From: Lysinibacillus parviboronicapiens
GTDB lineage: Bacteria > Bacillota > Bacilli > Bacillales_A > Planococcaceae
Length of the DNA stretch: 51,454 bases
Direction of reading: 5' to 3'
Assembly (NCBI RefSeq): GCF_003049575.1
Contig: NZ_PYWI01000028.1
Span: forward strand, 1-51,454
In this document: positions 26,548 to 34,046 of the stretch, in pieces
Numbering within the stretch: the stretch's first letter is position 1
How the letters are laid out: each line of letters begins with the position of its first letter
The notes under the pieces: model-generated
What the model was told of the DNA's origin: nothing
What the model saw: only the letters and a program-made list of their open reading frames with translations
Databases searched by the model: none
Program-made: the position numbers and the translations under genes

Positions 26548-27234
26548 CTATAACCATGCAGTTCTACGTAGTTTCTCAAAATTTCTAGCAAAAATTTTTT
26601 CGGCGAGATGCTCTTTTTCTGGATGTACACCTAGTAAAATAACCGCACATGGACCTGCTGTTTTCTTAGTATCCAAAGAACTTTTTACCTGCTGGTCGCC
26701 AAAAAGTCGGGTGAATTCTACTTGTAGACCTTTTGACCCTACAGGCCATACCTGCTGTACAATTTCTTCGCGCCATGCAAAAAAAATAGGTTGGAGTTGT
26801 GCAACATCGTCTGGCTGCGCAAGGACTTCATTTCCAACAAGTGGAAGGCCGTAAGTGTACCAAATCAGCTTGTCACGCTCATAAATTGTACGATTTTGCT
26901 GCGCACCAAGCATAGTTAAGGATAAACCTGATTGTAACGTTGGCATATTGGATTCTGAGCTACCATCAATCTGTGGACAGTCAACACCAATTTCATCAAA
27001 TATCTGCTCAATACCAGAGACATAGCGCGCCCAAGCAGCATCCCCTGAGAAATTGGCAAGTAGTATATGCAGAGGCATCGCATTCGCCGCAAGCTGTTCT
27101 AAAAAAGTCACACGAGCTGTTAAGTAGGCCGTTAGTGTATCAGACGCAGCTACAACATCTTGAGGCTTCTCGCCAATGGCCGCGGCATTATCCGTTGTGG
27201 CAATCAGTGCACCAACTTTTACGGCATTTCTCAA
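26548..27234 (-). CDS. cblS: Alpha-ribazole kinase (CblS)
   Basis: A 228-aa protein recognised as CblS of the Firmicutes alpha-ribazole salvage route, which phosphorylates alpha-ribazole to alpha-ribazole-5'-phosphate for CobS. The N-terminal segment VGALIATTDNAAAIGEKPQD resembles the PurM/AIR-synthase type nucleotide site. It starts at a TTG that overlaps the stop of the upstream cblT, exactly the pairing (transporter then kinase) described in Listeria and Geobacillus. It replaces the CobT route that activates dimethylbenzimidazole. Last gene of the operon. Assignment rests on sequence memory plus context; the family is small. Confidence 0.8.
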   Translation of the reverse strand: MRNAVKVGALIATTDNAAAIGEKPQDVVAASDTLTAYLTARVTFLEQLAANAMPLHILLANFSGDAAWARYVSGIEQIFDEIGVDCPQIDGSSESNMPTLQSGLSLTMLGAQQNRTIYERDKLIWYTYGLPLVGNEVLAQPDDVAQLQPIFFAWREEIVQQVWPVGSKGLQVEFTRLFGDQQVKSSLDTKKTAGPCAVILLGVHPEKEHLAEKIFARNFEKLRRTAWL

Positions 27235-27725
27235 TGCGCTCGCCCTGCTTTACGTACGAACACTTTGGCAAGTATCGGCATTACTACAGCGACGATTACT
27301 AAGTTAATGACTGTTGCCATGAAAATGCTTGCTAATGATCCCCAATAAAATGCTGGGCTAATGATGAAGTAAAACGGTAGTGGTGAAACGATACCATTTA
27401 ATAAAAGTGCAACTGGCCATTTCCAGAAATGTAAGCCTCTTTTATGCATCATACCGAATACCCAAACTACAATAAACATTTCGACTGCAATAATAATATG
27501 CAGAGGGCCTAGCTGAAAGCCAGATGTTAATGCTGAAATAATATGTCCAATTGAGCCAGCAATACCTGCTAAGACAGGCGATAAAAACACAACACTTAAA
27601 AATGCAGGTGCTGAGTCGAGTGCCGCCGTTGATACAAACGACGGAATTTTAATGACTGCCCCGACTGCACAAATAGCCGCAACCATCGCAGTTAACGACA
27701 AGTTCATTAATTTTTGTCGATCCAT
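27231..27725 (-). CDS. cblT: ECF transporter S component for alpha-ribazole (CblT)
   Basis: A 164-aa membrane protein of about five or six helices with the profile of an ECF-type S (substrate-capture) component: LSLTAMVAAICAVGAVIKIP at the N-terminus and AGIAGSIGHIISALTSGFQL mid-protein. It should work with a shared ECF module (EcfA, A', T) encoded elsewhere to import alpha-ribazole. The ATG at 27725 follows AGAGGAT; longer forms lack a ribosome site. It is joined by a four-base overlap to cblS, which gives the substrate inference its strength. Confidence 0.8.
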   Translation of the reverse strand: MDRQKLMNLSLTAMVAAICAVGAVIKIPSFVSTAALDSAPAFLSVVFLSPVLAGIAGSIGHIISALTSGFQLGPLHIIIAVEMFIVVWVFGMMHKRGLHFWKWPVALLLNGIVSPLPFYFIISPAFYWGSLASIFMATVINLVIVAVVMPILAKVFVRKAGRAH

Positions 27726-27820
27726 TCCATATCCTCTTTTCTTGTTATAGGTTGACATATTTTCAGGAAAGTTCCTTGAGGCAAAGTCTATAACTAGTAA
27801 GTGACACACCACATCCTAAA

Positions 27821-28213
27821 TCATTTGAGATGTTCACCGATGCCATACCAAATACGAACAACTTGTTCGGCTTCAGTAAATAATGCTTGGTACAGACGTC
27901 CACAAGTGTCACGTAATAATCGTGCCTGTTTTTCCATCGGCACAACACCACGCCCCATATCGGTCACAATTATAAACAATGTACAATTTTCTTCAAGGGT
28001 CTTTAGTTGTGTCAAAAGGTGCGCGACAATCATTTCATCTGCCTCAAGATTTTGTGTAACAAGCCATTTTTCTAAATTTTTTATCACAACTACATCACAA
28101 GCAGGTGCATAATCCGGGAGTGCGCCATCCACAACCGCAACCTTCTGTCCTGCAAGCAAACGCATTACATAGTCGGTTTTGCCGTTATAGGCGCCTCCGA
28201 TAAAGACATGCAT
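27821..28213 (-). CDS. Short CobU-like P-loop protein
   Basis: A 130-aa protein with a P-loop GGAYNGKTDYV at the start and, near the end, VTDMGRGVVPMEKQARLLRD, which matches the CobU family segment (VSNEVG-GIVP-like) that follows the nucleotide site. It is shorter than canonical CobU (about 190 aa) and lacks the RxxxH guanylylation motif, while a full CobU is encoded in the same operon. The ATG at 28213 follows GGAGG; it overlaps the cobC-type gene by 49 bases. It may be an adenosylcobinamide kinase only, or a divergent partner of CobU. Confidence 0.7.
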   Translation of the reverse strand: MHVFIGGAYNGKTDYVMRLLAGQKVAVVDGALPDYAPACDVVVIKNLEKWLVTQNLEADEMIVAHLLTQLKTLEENCTLFIIVTDMGRGVVPMEKQARLLRDTCGRLYQALFTEAEQVVRIWYGIGEHLK

Positions 28214-28761
28214 CTGGCCCCCTCCTTCCAAGCATCGTACGAAAACCGTAAAGTAAACATGTTATCGTGTGGCACCTGATACGACCAAAAGGATTTTTCT
28301 ATTGGTGCAAATGCCACTAGTAAAGCTCGAATGACCCCACCGTGCACGACAAGAACCGTATCATGCGCCTCTTTTGGCAACGCTGTGAAGCCTTCTATTA
28401 CACGGGCACAAAATACATCAAAGCCTTCCCCGTTAGGTGGAGTCGTTTTAATAGGATCATCTAGCCATGCACAATAACGACTGTCTGACTTTAATTCATC
28501 ATACGTTTTCCCTTCAAAATGTCCAAAATTAGACTCTCGAAATCTTGCATCCGCTATATAGCGAGCTTGAGGAAAATAACGTGCAGCAGTTTCTCTACAA
28601 CGCAGTAAATCACTGCCATACACTGTGGATACAGCTGTATCCACAGTAGAGAGCATGGAAGGATCGGCCAAGGGCGTATCTGTCCAGCCAATATAACGCT
28701 TCTCCAAATTCTCCTTTGTAGGCGCATGTCGCATTAAACGCACAGTAATAACGTCATCCAT
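28165..28761 (-). CDS. Histidine phosphatase, likely alpha-ribazole phosphatase (CobC)
   Basis: A 198-aa protein of the histidine phosphatase superfamily. The phosphohistidine motif LMRHAPT (RHG-type) is near residue 9, an Arg lies in SDLLRCRETA, the second His is in VVHGGVIRALL, and the acid loop is FRESNFGHFEG. CobC removes the phosphate from adenosylcobalamin-5'-phosphate (or alpha-ribazole phosphate) in the last step. The gene overlaps cobS by 28 bases and is followed by the short CobU-like gene, so the CobC role fits. A second histidine phosphatase is also in the operon, and which one is CobC is not settled. Confidence 0.78.
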   Translation of the reverse strand: MDDVITVRLMRHAPTKENLEKRYIGWTDTPLADPSMLSTVDTAVSTVYGSDLLRCRETAARYFPQARYIADARFRESNFGHFEGKTYDELKSDSRYCAWLDDPIKTTPPNGEGFDVFCARVIEGFTALPKEAHDTVLVVHGGVIRALLVAFAPIEKSFWSYQVPHDNMFTLRFSYDAWKEGARCMSLSEAPITAKPTM

Positions 28762-29510
28762 AGCACAACCTCCATTCCTTCAATTGATGCACCAAGCAAA
28801 TCTCCGGATACGCCGCCAAAATTGCGCCTTGTAAACTGGCGAAAAACCATAAAGGCAATTGCTAATACGGCTACAAGGATAACCGGCACTATTGAAAAAC
28901 CTGTCACAAAGAACATTCCACTAAGCGCAATGACTAGTGTTATGAACATGAAGCTTGTTAACAATCCTTGCTGAAGATGCGTTTTGAAAAAGTACGCAAG
29001 CCCTTTTTCCTTCGAACAGTTGAGAGACATGAAGTAAAAGCTCATACCGACCCGTGTCAGAAATGGAATAAAAACGAGCATCCACAGCGATAATTTTTCC
29101 TGAGCAAATAGTTCATGAAGCACAACCATTTTCCCGAGAATTAAAAACAGTACCGCTAGTACACCAAACGCTCCGACGCGCGGATCATCCAATATTTCAA
29201 GTCGCTTCTCACGGTCTCGATACGAAAAATAAGCATCTCCCATATCAATAAATCCATCTAAATGTAATCCTCCTGTAAATAACGCGAATGATGCGACAAT
29301 GGCAAAGGCGAGCAACATATCACTACTTGCCGTCCACTGTGTTAAACTAAAAATAATTGCCGCCACCACTGTACCCATGAGGGCACCTATCCATGGTAAA
29401 CAGGCAAACATGCCTGTAATTGTCACTTTTGATAACGGAATTTCTTTATGTACAGGCAAAACTGTAAAAAATTGAAATGCGAGCAGTATGCTATGCCATA
29501 TATTTTTCAT
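28734..29510 (-). CDS. cobS: Adenosylcobinamide-GDP ribazoletransferase (cobalamin synthase)
   Basis: A 258-aa integral membrane enzyme that joins adenosylcobinamide-GDP with alpha-ribazole(-phosphate) to form cobalamin (phosphate). The family acidic motif is intact (HLDGFIDMGDAYFSYRDREK, about residues 82-101), followed by LDDPRVGAFG and several hydrophobic helices. It sits between cobU and the cobC-type gene, the canonical order. A 59-base gap separates it from cobU. Confidence 0.95.
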   Translation of the reverse strand: MKNIWHSILLAFQFFTVLPVHKEIPLSKVTITGMFACLPWIGALMGTVVAAIIFSLTQWTASSDMLLAFAIVASFALFTGGLHLDGFIDMGDAYFSYRDREKRLEILDDPRVGAFGVLAVLFLILGKMVVLHELFAQEKLSLWMLVFIPFLTRVGMSFYFMSLNCSKEKGLAYFFKTHLQQGLLTSFMFITLVIALSGMFFVTGFSIVPVILVAVLAIAFMVFRQFTRRNFGGVSGDLLGASIEGMEVVLWMTLLLCV

Positions 29511-29569
29511 CGCCTTGCCTTCCTTCTTTTTTATTTAAAAAACCTCTATTTAAGTTAAAGACAACTTTA

Positions 29570-30145
29570 TCATTTCCATTTCTTAACGATACCATAATTT
29601 ATTTCGTATGCTTCATGTGCGACAGAAACGAACCATTGATGTAATTGCCCGAGCATTTGTCGATACAATTCGACCTCCTCGCTTGTATACGGAGGTTCAT
29701 CGAATAGTTCATTGGAAACGACAAAAAGCGTCACCCTTTTGTCAAGTAACGTCAGCACTGCCTCCTTCAAGGCTTGCAGCTTTTTGTCTAAACAACCTGG
29801 CCGTTCCACACAAGGTGTACCCGACTCAAAGCCTTCATAAAATGCATTTGTCAGCCATGTCGTTACACAGTCCCAAAGTACCACATCTCCATCACTTAGC
29901 CCATTGAAAGCCAGCTCTATCTGATAAGGTGCTTCTATTGTATGCCATGTTATATCTTGTGCTTGACGATCTAGCTGATGCCGCAAAATACGTTGTGCCA
30001 TTTCACTATCCATCGCTACCCCTGAAGCAATATAAATGAGCCGTTTGGCCACCAATGGCTCGTTTTGAAAATAACGAGTAGCAGCTTTTTCTGCAAAATG
30101 TGATTTGCCACTGCGTACACCACCAGTTATGAATAGAAGTGGCAT
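29570..30145 (-). CDS. cobU: Bifunctional adenosylcobinamide kinase / guanylyltransferase
   Basis: A 191-aa enzyme that phosphorylates adenosylcobinamide and transfers GMP to give adenosylcobinamide-GDP. The P-loop GGVRSGKSH is at residues 8-16, the guanylylated-His motif RILRHQLDR is at about 52-60, and LWDCVTTWLTNA is the conserved Walker-B-like strand. Length is normal for the family. It follows the histidine phosphatase gene and precedes cobS. Confidence 0.95.
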   Translation of the reverse strand: MPLLFITGGVRSGKSHFAEKAATRYFQNEPLVAKRLIYIASGVAMDSEMAQRILRHQLDRQAQDITWHTIEAPYQIELAFNGLSDGDVVLWDCVTTWLTNAFYEGFESGTPCVERPGCLDKKLQALKEAVLTLLDKRVTLFVVSNELFDEPPYTSEEVELYRQMLGQLHQWFVSVAHEAYEINYGIVKKWK

Positions 30146-30157
30146 TGGAATCGCCTC

Positions 30158-30775
30158 CTATATTAAATGCTTCGTATTGCCAATATCCTTTACCACCCAT
30201 TGTCGATTAAGTCGTTCAATAATGGTCACACTTGTCCCCTCTATCATAGGCGCCGCCCAAAGCTGATTAATGCCACGCTCTAAAATCGCATTAATAATGC
30301 ACTTAATGGTTACAGCATGAGATACAATTAGCACATTTTCATGTGGATACTTTTCCGCAATATTTTTAAGCGTGTACATCGCACGTTCCGTTACCGCGCC
30401 AAAACTTTCGGTATGGGTTGCGATAAATTGTGCAGGGTAATCCGTATATAATTCATAGTCAAAACGATATGTACCTATGATATCTTCTATCGTCTTTCCT
30501 TGCCAATTCCCTAAGAAAATCTCGCGTAAATTATCCTCATAGAAACAAGGGAGTTCTCTATCTGCTATTAACAAAGCTAATGTTTCTTTCGCACGACCAC
30601 TTGAGCTACTATAGGCGGCAGCAAATTGAATCGCTTGAAGTTGCTGGGCTAGCTGTTCAGCATGCAAAATGCCTTTTTCTGATAAAGGAGAATCAAGCCA
30701 CCCCTGTAGCCGACGTTCCTTATTCCATACTGTTTCACCGTGTCTAACTAGAAAAAAAGTCGTCACTTTTCTCAC
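30158..30775 (-). CDS. Histidine phosphatase (GpmB/PhoE/CobC-like)
   Basis: A 205-aa member of the phosphoglycerate-mutase-like family. LVRHGETVWN is at the N-terminus, GWLDSPLSEKG follows, SSGRAKETL holds the phosphate-binding Arg, REIFLGNWQG the acid, and VSHAVTIKCI the second His. The start overlaps the cobD stop by four bases, so it is part of the cobalamin operon. It may be the true CobC, with the second phosphatase at 28165 having another target, or both may act on ribazole phosphates. Confidence 0.85.
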   Translation of the reverse strand: MRKVTTFFLVRHGETVWNKERRLQGWLDSPLSEKGILHAEQLAQQLQAIQFAAAYSSSSGRAKETLALLIADRELPCFYEDNLREIFLGNWQGKTIEDIIGTYRFDYELYTDYPAQFIATHTESFGAVTERAMYTLKNIAEKYPHENVLIVSHAVTIKCIINAILERGINQLWAAPMIEGTSVTIIERLNRQWVVKDIGNTKHLI

Positions 30776-31857
30776 CCCTTATACATTTTAAACCACGCTT
30801 GCAAACAGTTTTGTAAATAGCTCATGGCCGTGATATCCTTGATGCCAATTCGGAACCATTCGCCATTTAAACCCATGAAATTTTTCGTATGGCGTAGTAC
30901 GACACCTTGTGCTAAACAATAGGTAAAAAATGTATCTGCTTGTTGACCGTGGGGTAATGCAAAACATACATAATTGGTCACGCTATTTGTCACCTGACAA
31001 CCATTTTTTCGTAAGAAGCGATGGAGCCACTCCCGCTGTGTTTGTGCATAAGCTATTGCCTGTTGACAGTACTGCTGTTCATCTAAACAACCTGCACCTA
31101 TGACAAGCGCAAAAGCATTGAGATTCCAATGGGCAAGCATAGCCTTTAACTCTGTGACGATGGTATTACTAGCAACTAAATACCCTAGTCGCAGTCCTGG
31201 GATGGCGTACATTTTCGTCATCGAGCGAACGACAATGACATGTGAATGACTCGAGACATAGTCAATCAATGAGTAGTCTTCGCTTACCCAGTCAATAAAC
31301 GCTTCGTCTAATACCAGTTCACAGTTCACTTGCGCCCCATATGTCATTAATTGCACAAGCTCCTCTTTCTTTGGTAACACGCCCGTTGGATTGTTGGGTG
31401 TACAAATATATAAGGCATCTGCATCAATCATTTCTCGTTGCAAACGTTCCATTGGCAATATGTACTGTATAATATCTTCCACCATAACTGGCACAATAAT
31501 TGCACCTGCTGCTTGCAATGTTCGTTCGTATTCAGAAAATGTTGGATGAACGATAATTACACGTTTATTTGCATAGCGTCGTGCGAGGACACTAAATAAC
31601 TCAGATGCTCCATTTCCTAGAAGCAATGAATGCTTGTCAACATGGTGGAACTTCGCCACCTTTGATAAAAAAGGCTCTCCGTCCGGATCAGGATAGCGTT
31701 GAATTAACGGATAAAATGTCCGCCAGCGTGCCTCCACAAACATAGGAGGTCCAGCAGCATTGACATTTTCACTAAAATCATATACCTCAGTAGGCATAGT
31801 AAGGCCCAATTGTTGATAGACAGTGTGCGGATTTGCTCCGTGACTAGGCAATTGCAA
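30772..31857 (-). CDS. cobD: Threonine-phosphate decarboxylase
   Basis: A 361-aa PLP enzyme of the aminotransferase class I/II fold. It makes (R)-1-aminopropan-2-yl phosphate, the linker that CbiB attaches to cobyric acid. DFSENVNAAGPP at the N-terminus is typical of CobD/HisC relatives, CTPNNPTG binds the cofactor pocket, and the Schiff-base Lys lies in RSMTKMYAIPGLRLG. Overlaps of 14 bases with cbiB and 4 with the next gene show tight operon packing. HisC is the main alternative, excluded by context. Confidence 0.92.
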   Translation of the reverse strand: MQLPSHGANPHTVYQQLGLTMPTEVYDFSENVNAAGPPMFVEARWRTFYPLIQRYPDPDGEPFLSKVAKFHHVDKHSLLLGNGASELFSVLARRYANKRVIIVHPTFSEYERTLQAAGAIIVPVMVEDIIQYILPMERLQREMIDADALYICTPNNPTGVLPKKEELVQLMTYGAQVNCELVLDEAFIDWVSEDYSLIDYVSSHSHVIVVRSMTKMYAIPGLRLGYLVASNTIVTELKAMLAHWNLNAFALVIGAGCLDEQQYCQQAIAYAQTQREWLHRFLRKNGCQVTNSVTNYVCFALPHGQQADTFFTYCLAQGVVLRHTKNFMGLNGEWFRIGIKDITAMSYLQNCLQAWFKMYKG

Positions 31858-32800
31858 AAATCAACACCTCCATTGCTAACATGACAAGTGTAAAGAGCAA
31901 CGTGGCAATACGCATATGAATAACCGATGTTGCGATATGTTCCTTCGTTAATGGTACTAATTTCTCACCCATTGTCGCTCGATACGAAGGTACACCTTGA
32001 TAGGTATTTTTTCCACCAAGCTGAACACCAAGTTGAACGGCCGTTGCCGCTTCCAAATAGCCACTATTAGGACTTGGATGCTTTTTAGCATCCTGTGCCC
32101 AACGTTTTAAACGCTTCCCAAGGGACATAGTCGTTTCATTTTTCGTGCCAAGTACCATCAGTAATCCTGTTAAACGACTTGGCACAAAATTTGCCACATC
32201 ATCAAGTTTAGCCGCAAACATGCCAAAATCTTGATACTTTTCGTTTTTATAGCCTATCATCGAGTCAAGCGTATTAATCGCCTTATAACCCCATAAACCG
32301 ACAGCTCCAAATAAAAAGGCATAAAATAACGGCGCTGTTACCCCATCGCTCGTATTTTCAGACACCGTTTCTACGACTCCACGAACAATGTCATCTTCGT
32401 CTAGTTTTTCTGTATCACGTCCAACTATCCATGATAGCTTTACACGCGCCTCCGCAAAATCGCCTTTTACCAGTGGGTCATAGACGGCCATCGCGGCTTC
32501 TTTCAAGCTGCGTTGGGCAAGCCCATTGCCAATCAATATACCTTCTACAAGTATGCCGAATACTAAACTAACGTGATAGCTAACTACTAGAATTGCTGTA
32601 ACCACAAACATAGTAGTGCCCACAACTGCAAGTGCCATCACCATGCCACGAGTTTTGCGCATTGTCCCTTTATTCCATAATTCGGTTTGCGATTGTATAA
32701 GCTTCCCTATCCAGCGAACAGGATGTGGCATTTTCGGAGGATCGCCGATAGCTAAATCAAATACAAGCCCGATGATACAGGCAATTACCAGTACAATCAT
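31844..32800 (-). CDS. cbiB: Adenosylcobinamide-phosphate synthase
   Basis: A 318-aa integral membrane protein that joins aminopropanol phosphate to cobyric acid. The family motif GDPPKMPHPVRWIGKLI is at residues 18-34, and VETVSENTSDGVTAPLFY mid-protein is the signature of CbiB/CobD proteins. GGAGA precedes the ATG, and the gene overlaps cbiZ by four bases. Having cbiB without corrin-ring genes fits corrinoid salvage. Confidence 0.95.
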   Translation of the reverse strand: MIVLVIACIIGLVFDLAIGDPPKMPHPVRWIGKLIQSQTELWNKGTMRKTRGMVMALAVVGTTMFVVTAILVVSYHVSLVFGILVEGILIGNGLAQRSLKEAAMAVYDPLVKGDFAEARVKLSWIVGRDTEKLDEDDIVRGVVETVSENTSDGVTAPLFYAFLFGAVGLWGYKAINTLDSMIGYKNEKYQDFGMFAAKLDDVANFVPSRLTGLLMVLGTKNETTMSLGKRLKRWAQDAKKHPSPNSGYLEAATAVQLGVQLGGKNTYQGVPSYRATMGEKLVPLTKEHIATSVIHMRIATLLFTLVMLAMEVLIFAIA

Positions 32801-33483
32801 AGCTGATTCTCCTCTTTATCTTTTTTATATTTTTGAATGGCCTCTCGCATCGTTTCGTAGACACCATGTCCAATCACTTTACCAAGCATTGTAATTGGCC
32901 CTGCATATTGATGGTAGTCGCCTTCTTCTGTTGAAGCAATCAACAAACTATCCGTAGAAGTACCTGTTGCTTGCGTGCCTGTAGTAGGATCTGTAATATT
33001 TTCATCTATGAGTGCTTTAACCTTTGCTTCTGTAGTAGAAATCATTGCCTGAAACAATGCCTCGTCCGACAACTTACCGTTTATCAGCACCCAAGTATTA
33101 ATCGTTCCAGCGTGATATTGCTCCTGACGATGAAAAGCACGCGTAATATCGACGGCATTGCCAAGCCCTGCAGTTATCATAATAACAAGGTGTATACCTT
33201 CATATGTAAACTCACGAATAGTCGCATAACGTGCATAGACAGCGGTCATCATAGCAACTGTATCCTCAGCAGGAAAACCTGCAGACTGTAAAAAGTGCTG
33301 TAACTCCTGATGTGGTTGTCGTTCATCGTAGGTATAGGGTACCGAGCGATTCACTACATGTTTATAATAGCCAAAACCAGGATTATGCATAGCTGAAGAA
33401 ACAACCTTCATAGGTGATGCTGTCTGAATGGCAACATAATGATCGAATATTTGAATATCTTCTTTGTGTAACACTACCATCAT
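32797..33483 (-). CDS. cbiZ: Adenosylcobinamide amidohydrolase
   Basis: A 228-aa protein of the CbiZ family, which cuts the aminopropanol side chain from adenosylcobinamide, releasing adenosylcobyric acid for CbiB. SSAMHNPGFGYYKHVVNRSV near residue 30 and MITAGLGNAVDI mid-protein are family-typical. GGAGG sits 4 and 7 bases before adjacent ATGs at 33483 and 33480; a longer frame to 33558 lacks a ribosome site. It is first in the operon, which makes remodelling of scavenged corrinoids with the wrong lower ligand likely, as known in archaea and Rhodobacter. Confidence 0.88.
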   Translation of the reverse strand: MMVVLHKEDIQIFDHYVAIQTASPMKVVSSAMHNPGFGYYKHVVNRSVPYTYDERQPHQELQHFLQSAGFPAEDTVAMMTAVYARYATIREFTYEGIHLVIMITAGLGNAVDITRAFHRQEQYHAGTINTWVLINGKLSDEALFQAMISTTEAKVKALIDENITDPTTGTQATGTSTDSLLIASTEEGDYHQYAGPITMLGKVIGHGVYETMREAIQKYKKDKEENQL

Positions 33484-33571
33484 CACGCCTCCATTAAATA
33501 GACCCTGACTTTTGTAGTGAACTTGCTTTTTTGTTGAGTTAGAAGCATTGTCACCCATTAGATCAAGGTAA

Positions 33572-33605
33572 ATAAAAAAACAAATTCTTACAAAGAAGAA
33601 TTTGT
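33572..33605 (-). terminator. Terminator hairpin in the spacer upstream of cbiZ
   Basis: ACAAATTCTT pairs perfectly with AAGAATTTGT around a 6-base loop, followed by T8 on the minus strand. It lies about 90 bases before cbiZ and behind a promoter-like sequence at 33711, so it may be an attenuator in the cobalamin operon leader. Alternatively it only ends the 60-aa gene at 33763. Confidence 0.75.
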
Positions 33606-33710
33606 ACTGTTCATGTTAAATTATGAGCACACTGCAAATTTGAGCCTTCTGAATTTTTTTATAGAACAGAGCAACACTTCGCAATACTCTAATAATTTAT
33701 TTTCTTTGAA

Positions 33711-33739
33711 ATTGTATCATAATTTCGTGTTTTACAACA
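33711..33739 (-). promoter_or_regulatory. Probable sigma-A promoter upstream of the cbiZ leader
   Basis: On the minus strand TATGATACAAT gives an extended -10 (TG, one base, TACAAT, with TACAAT at 33716-33711) with a weak TTGTAA-like -35 about 15 bases before it. A transcript starting near 33703 would carry a leader of about 220 bases. No canonical B12 box is found in it. Confidence 0.5.
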
Positions 33740-33762
33740 CTTCAATTTCAGAGATATTTTCT

Positions 33763-33945
33763 CTATTGTTTCTGTTTAAGATTTTTAAAGCGAATGATAG
33801 AACCTGCGATAATAAATACCCAACCGATGCCAATATAGACAAACTTTGAAGTTTTTGTTGATGACGGTAAAATATCCATAATCGTTAAGCATACAAATAA
33901 TATCCCAATAACTGAAAGTAACATGCCTATTGATAGATTTTTCAA
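33763..33945 (-). CDS. Small two-helix membrane protein
   Basis: 60 aa, starting at a TTG with AGGAGG eight bases upstream. Two hydrophobic helices (about 4-24 and 33-52, VYIGIGWVFIIAGSIIRF) are joined by a short polar turn, with a basic C-terminus. It has the look of a small Bacillaceae membrane protein of unknown role. Expressed in the same direction as its neighbours, with terminators on both sides. Confidence 0.65.
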   Translation of the reverse strand: MKNLSIGMLLSVIGILFVCLTIMDILPSSTKTSKFVYIGIGWVFIIAGSIIRFKNLKQKQ

Positions 33946-33994
33946 GATAAAGTCCTCCTAACTATGTACGCCCTCGATTTTACCTTATTCTAAC

Positions 33995-34037
33995 TAAAAA
34001 GAAAACACTAATTCAAGCAGCAATCGCTTGAATTAGT
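33995..34037 (-). terminator. Intrinsic terminator after the aspartokinase gene
   Basis: ACTAATTCAAGC pairs perfectly with GCTTGAATTAGT (12 bp), followed by GTTTTCTTTTT on the minus strand, 10 bases after the stop. Confidence 0.9.
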
Positions 34038-34046
34038 GTACATCAC

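Noticed and set aside
33483..33763. Canonical cobalamin riboswitch before cbiZ
   Set aside because: The GCCAGGA-type B12 box and CCCGC-ACTGT block were looked for on both strands and not found here; only the nrdE leader has them.
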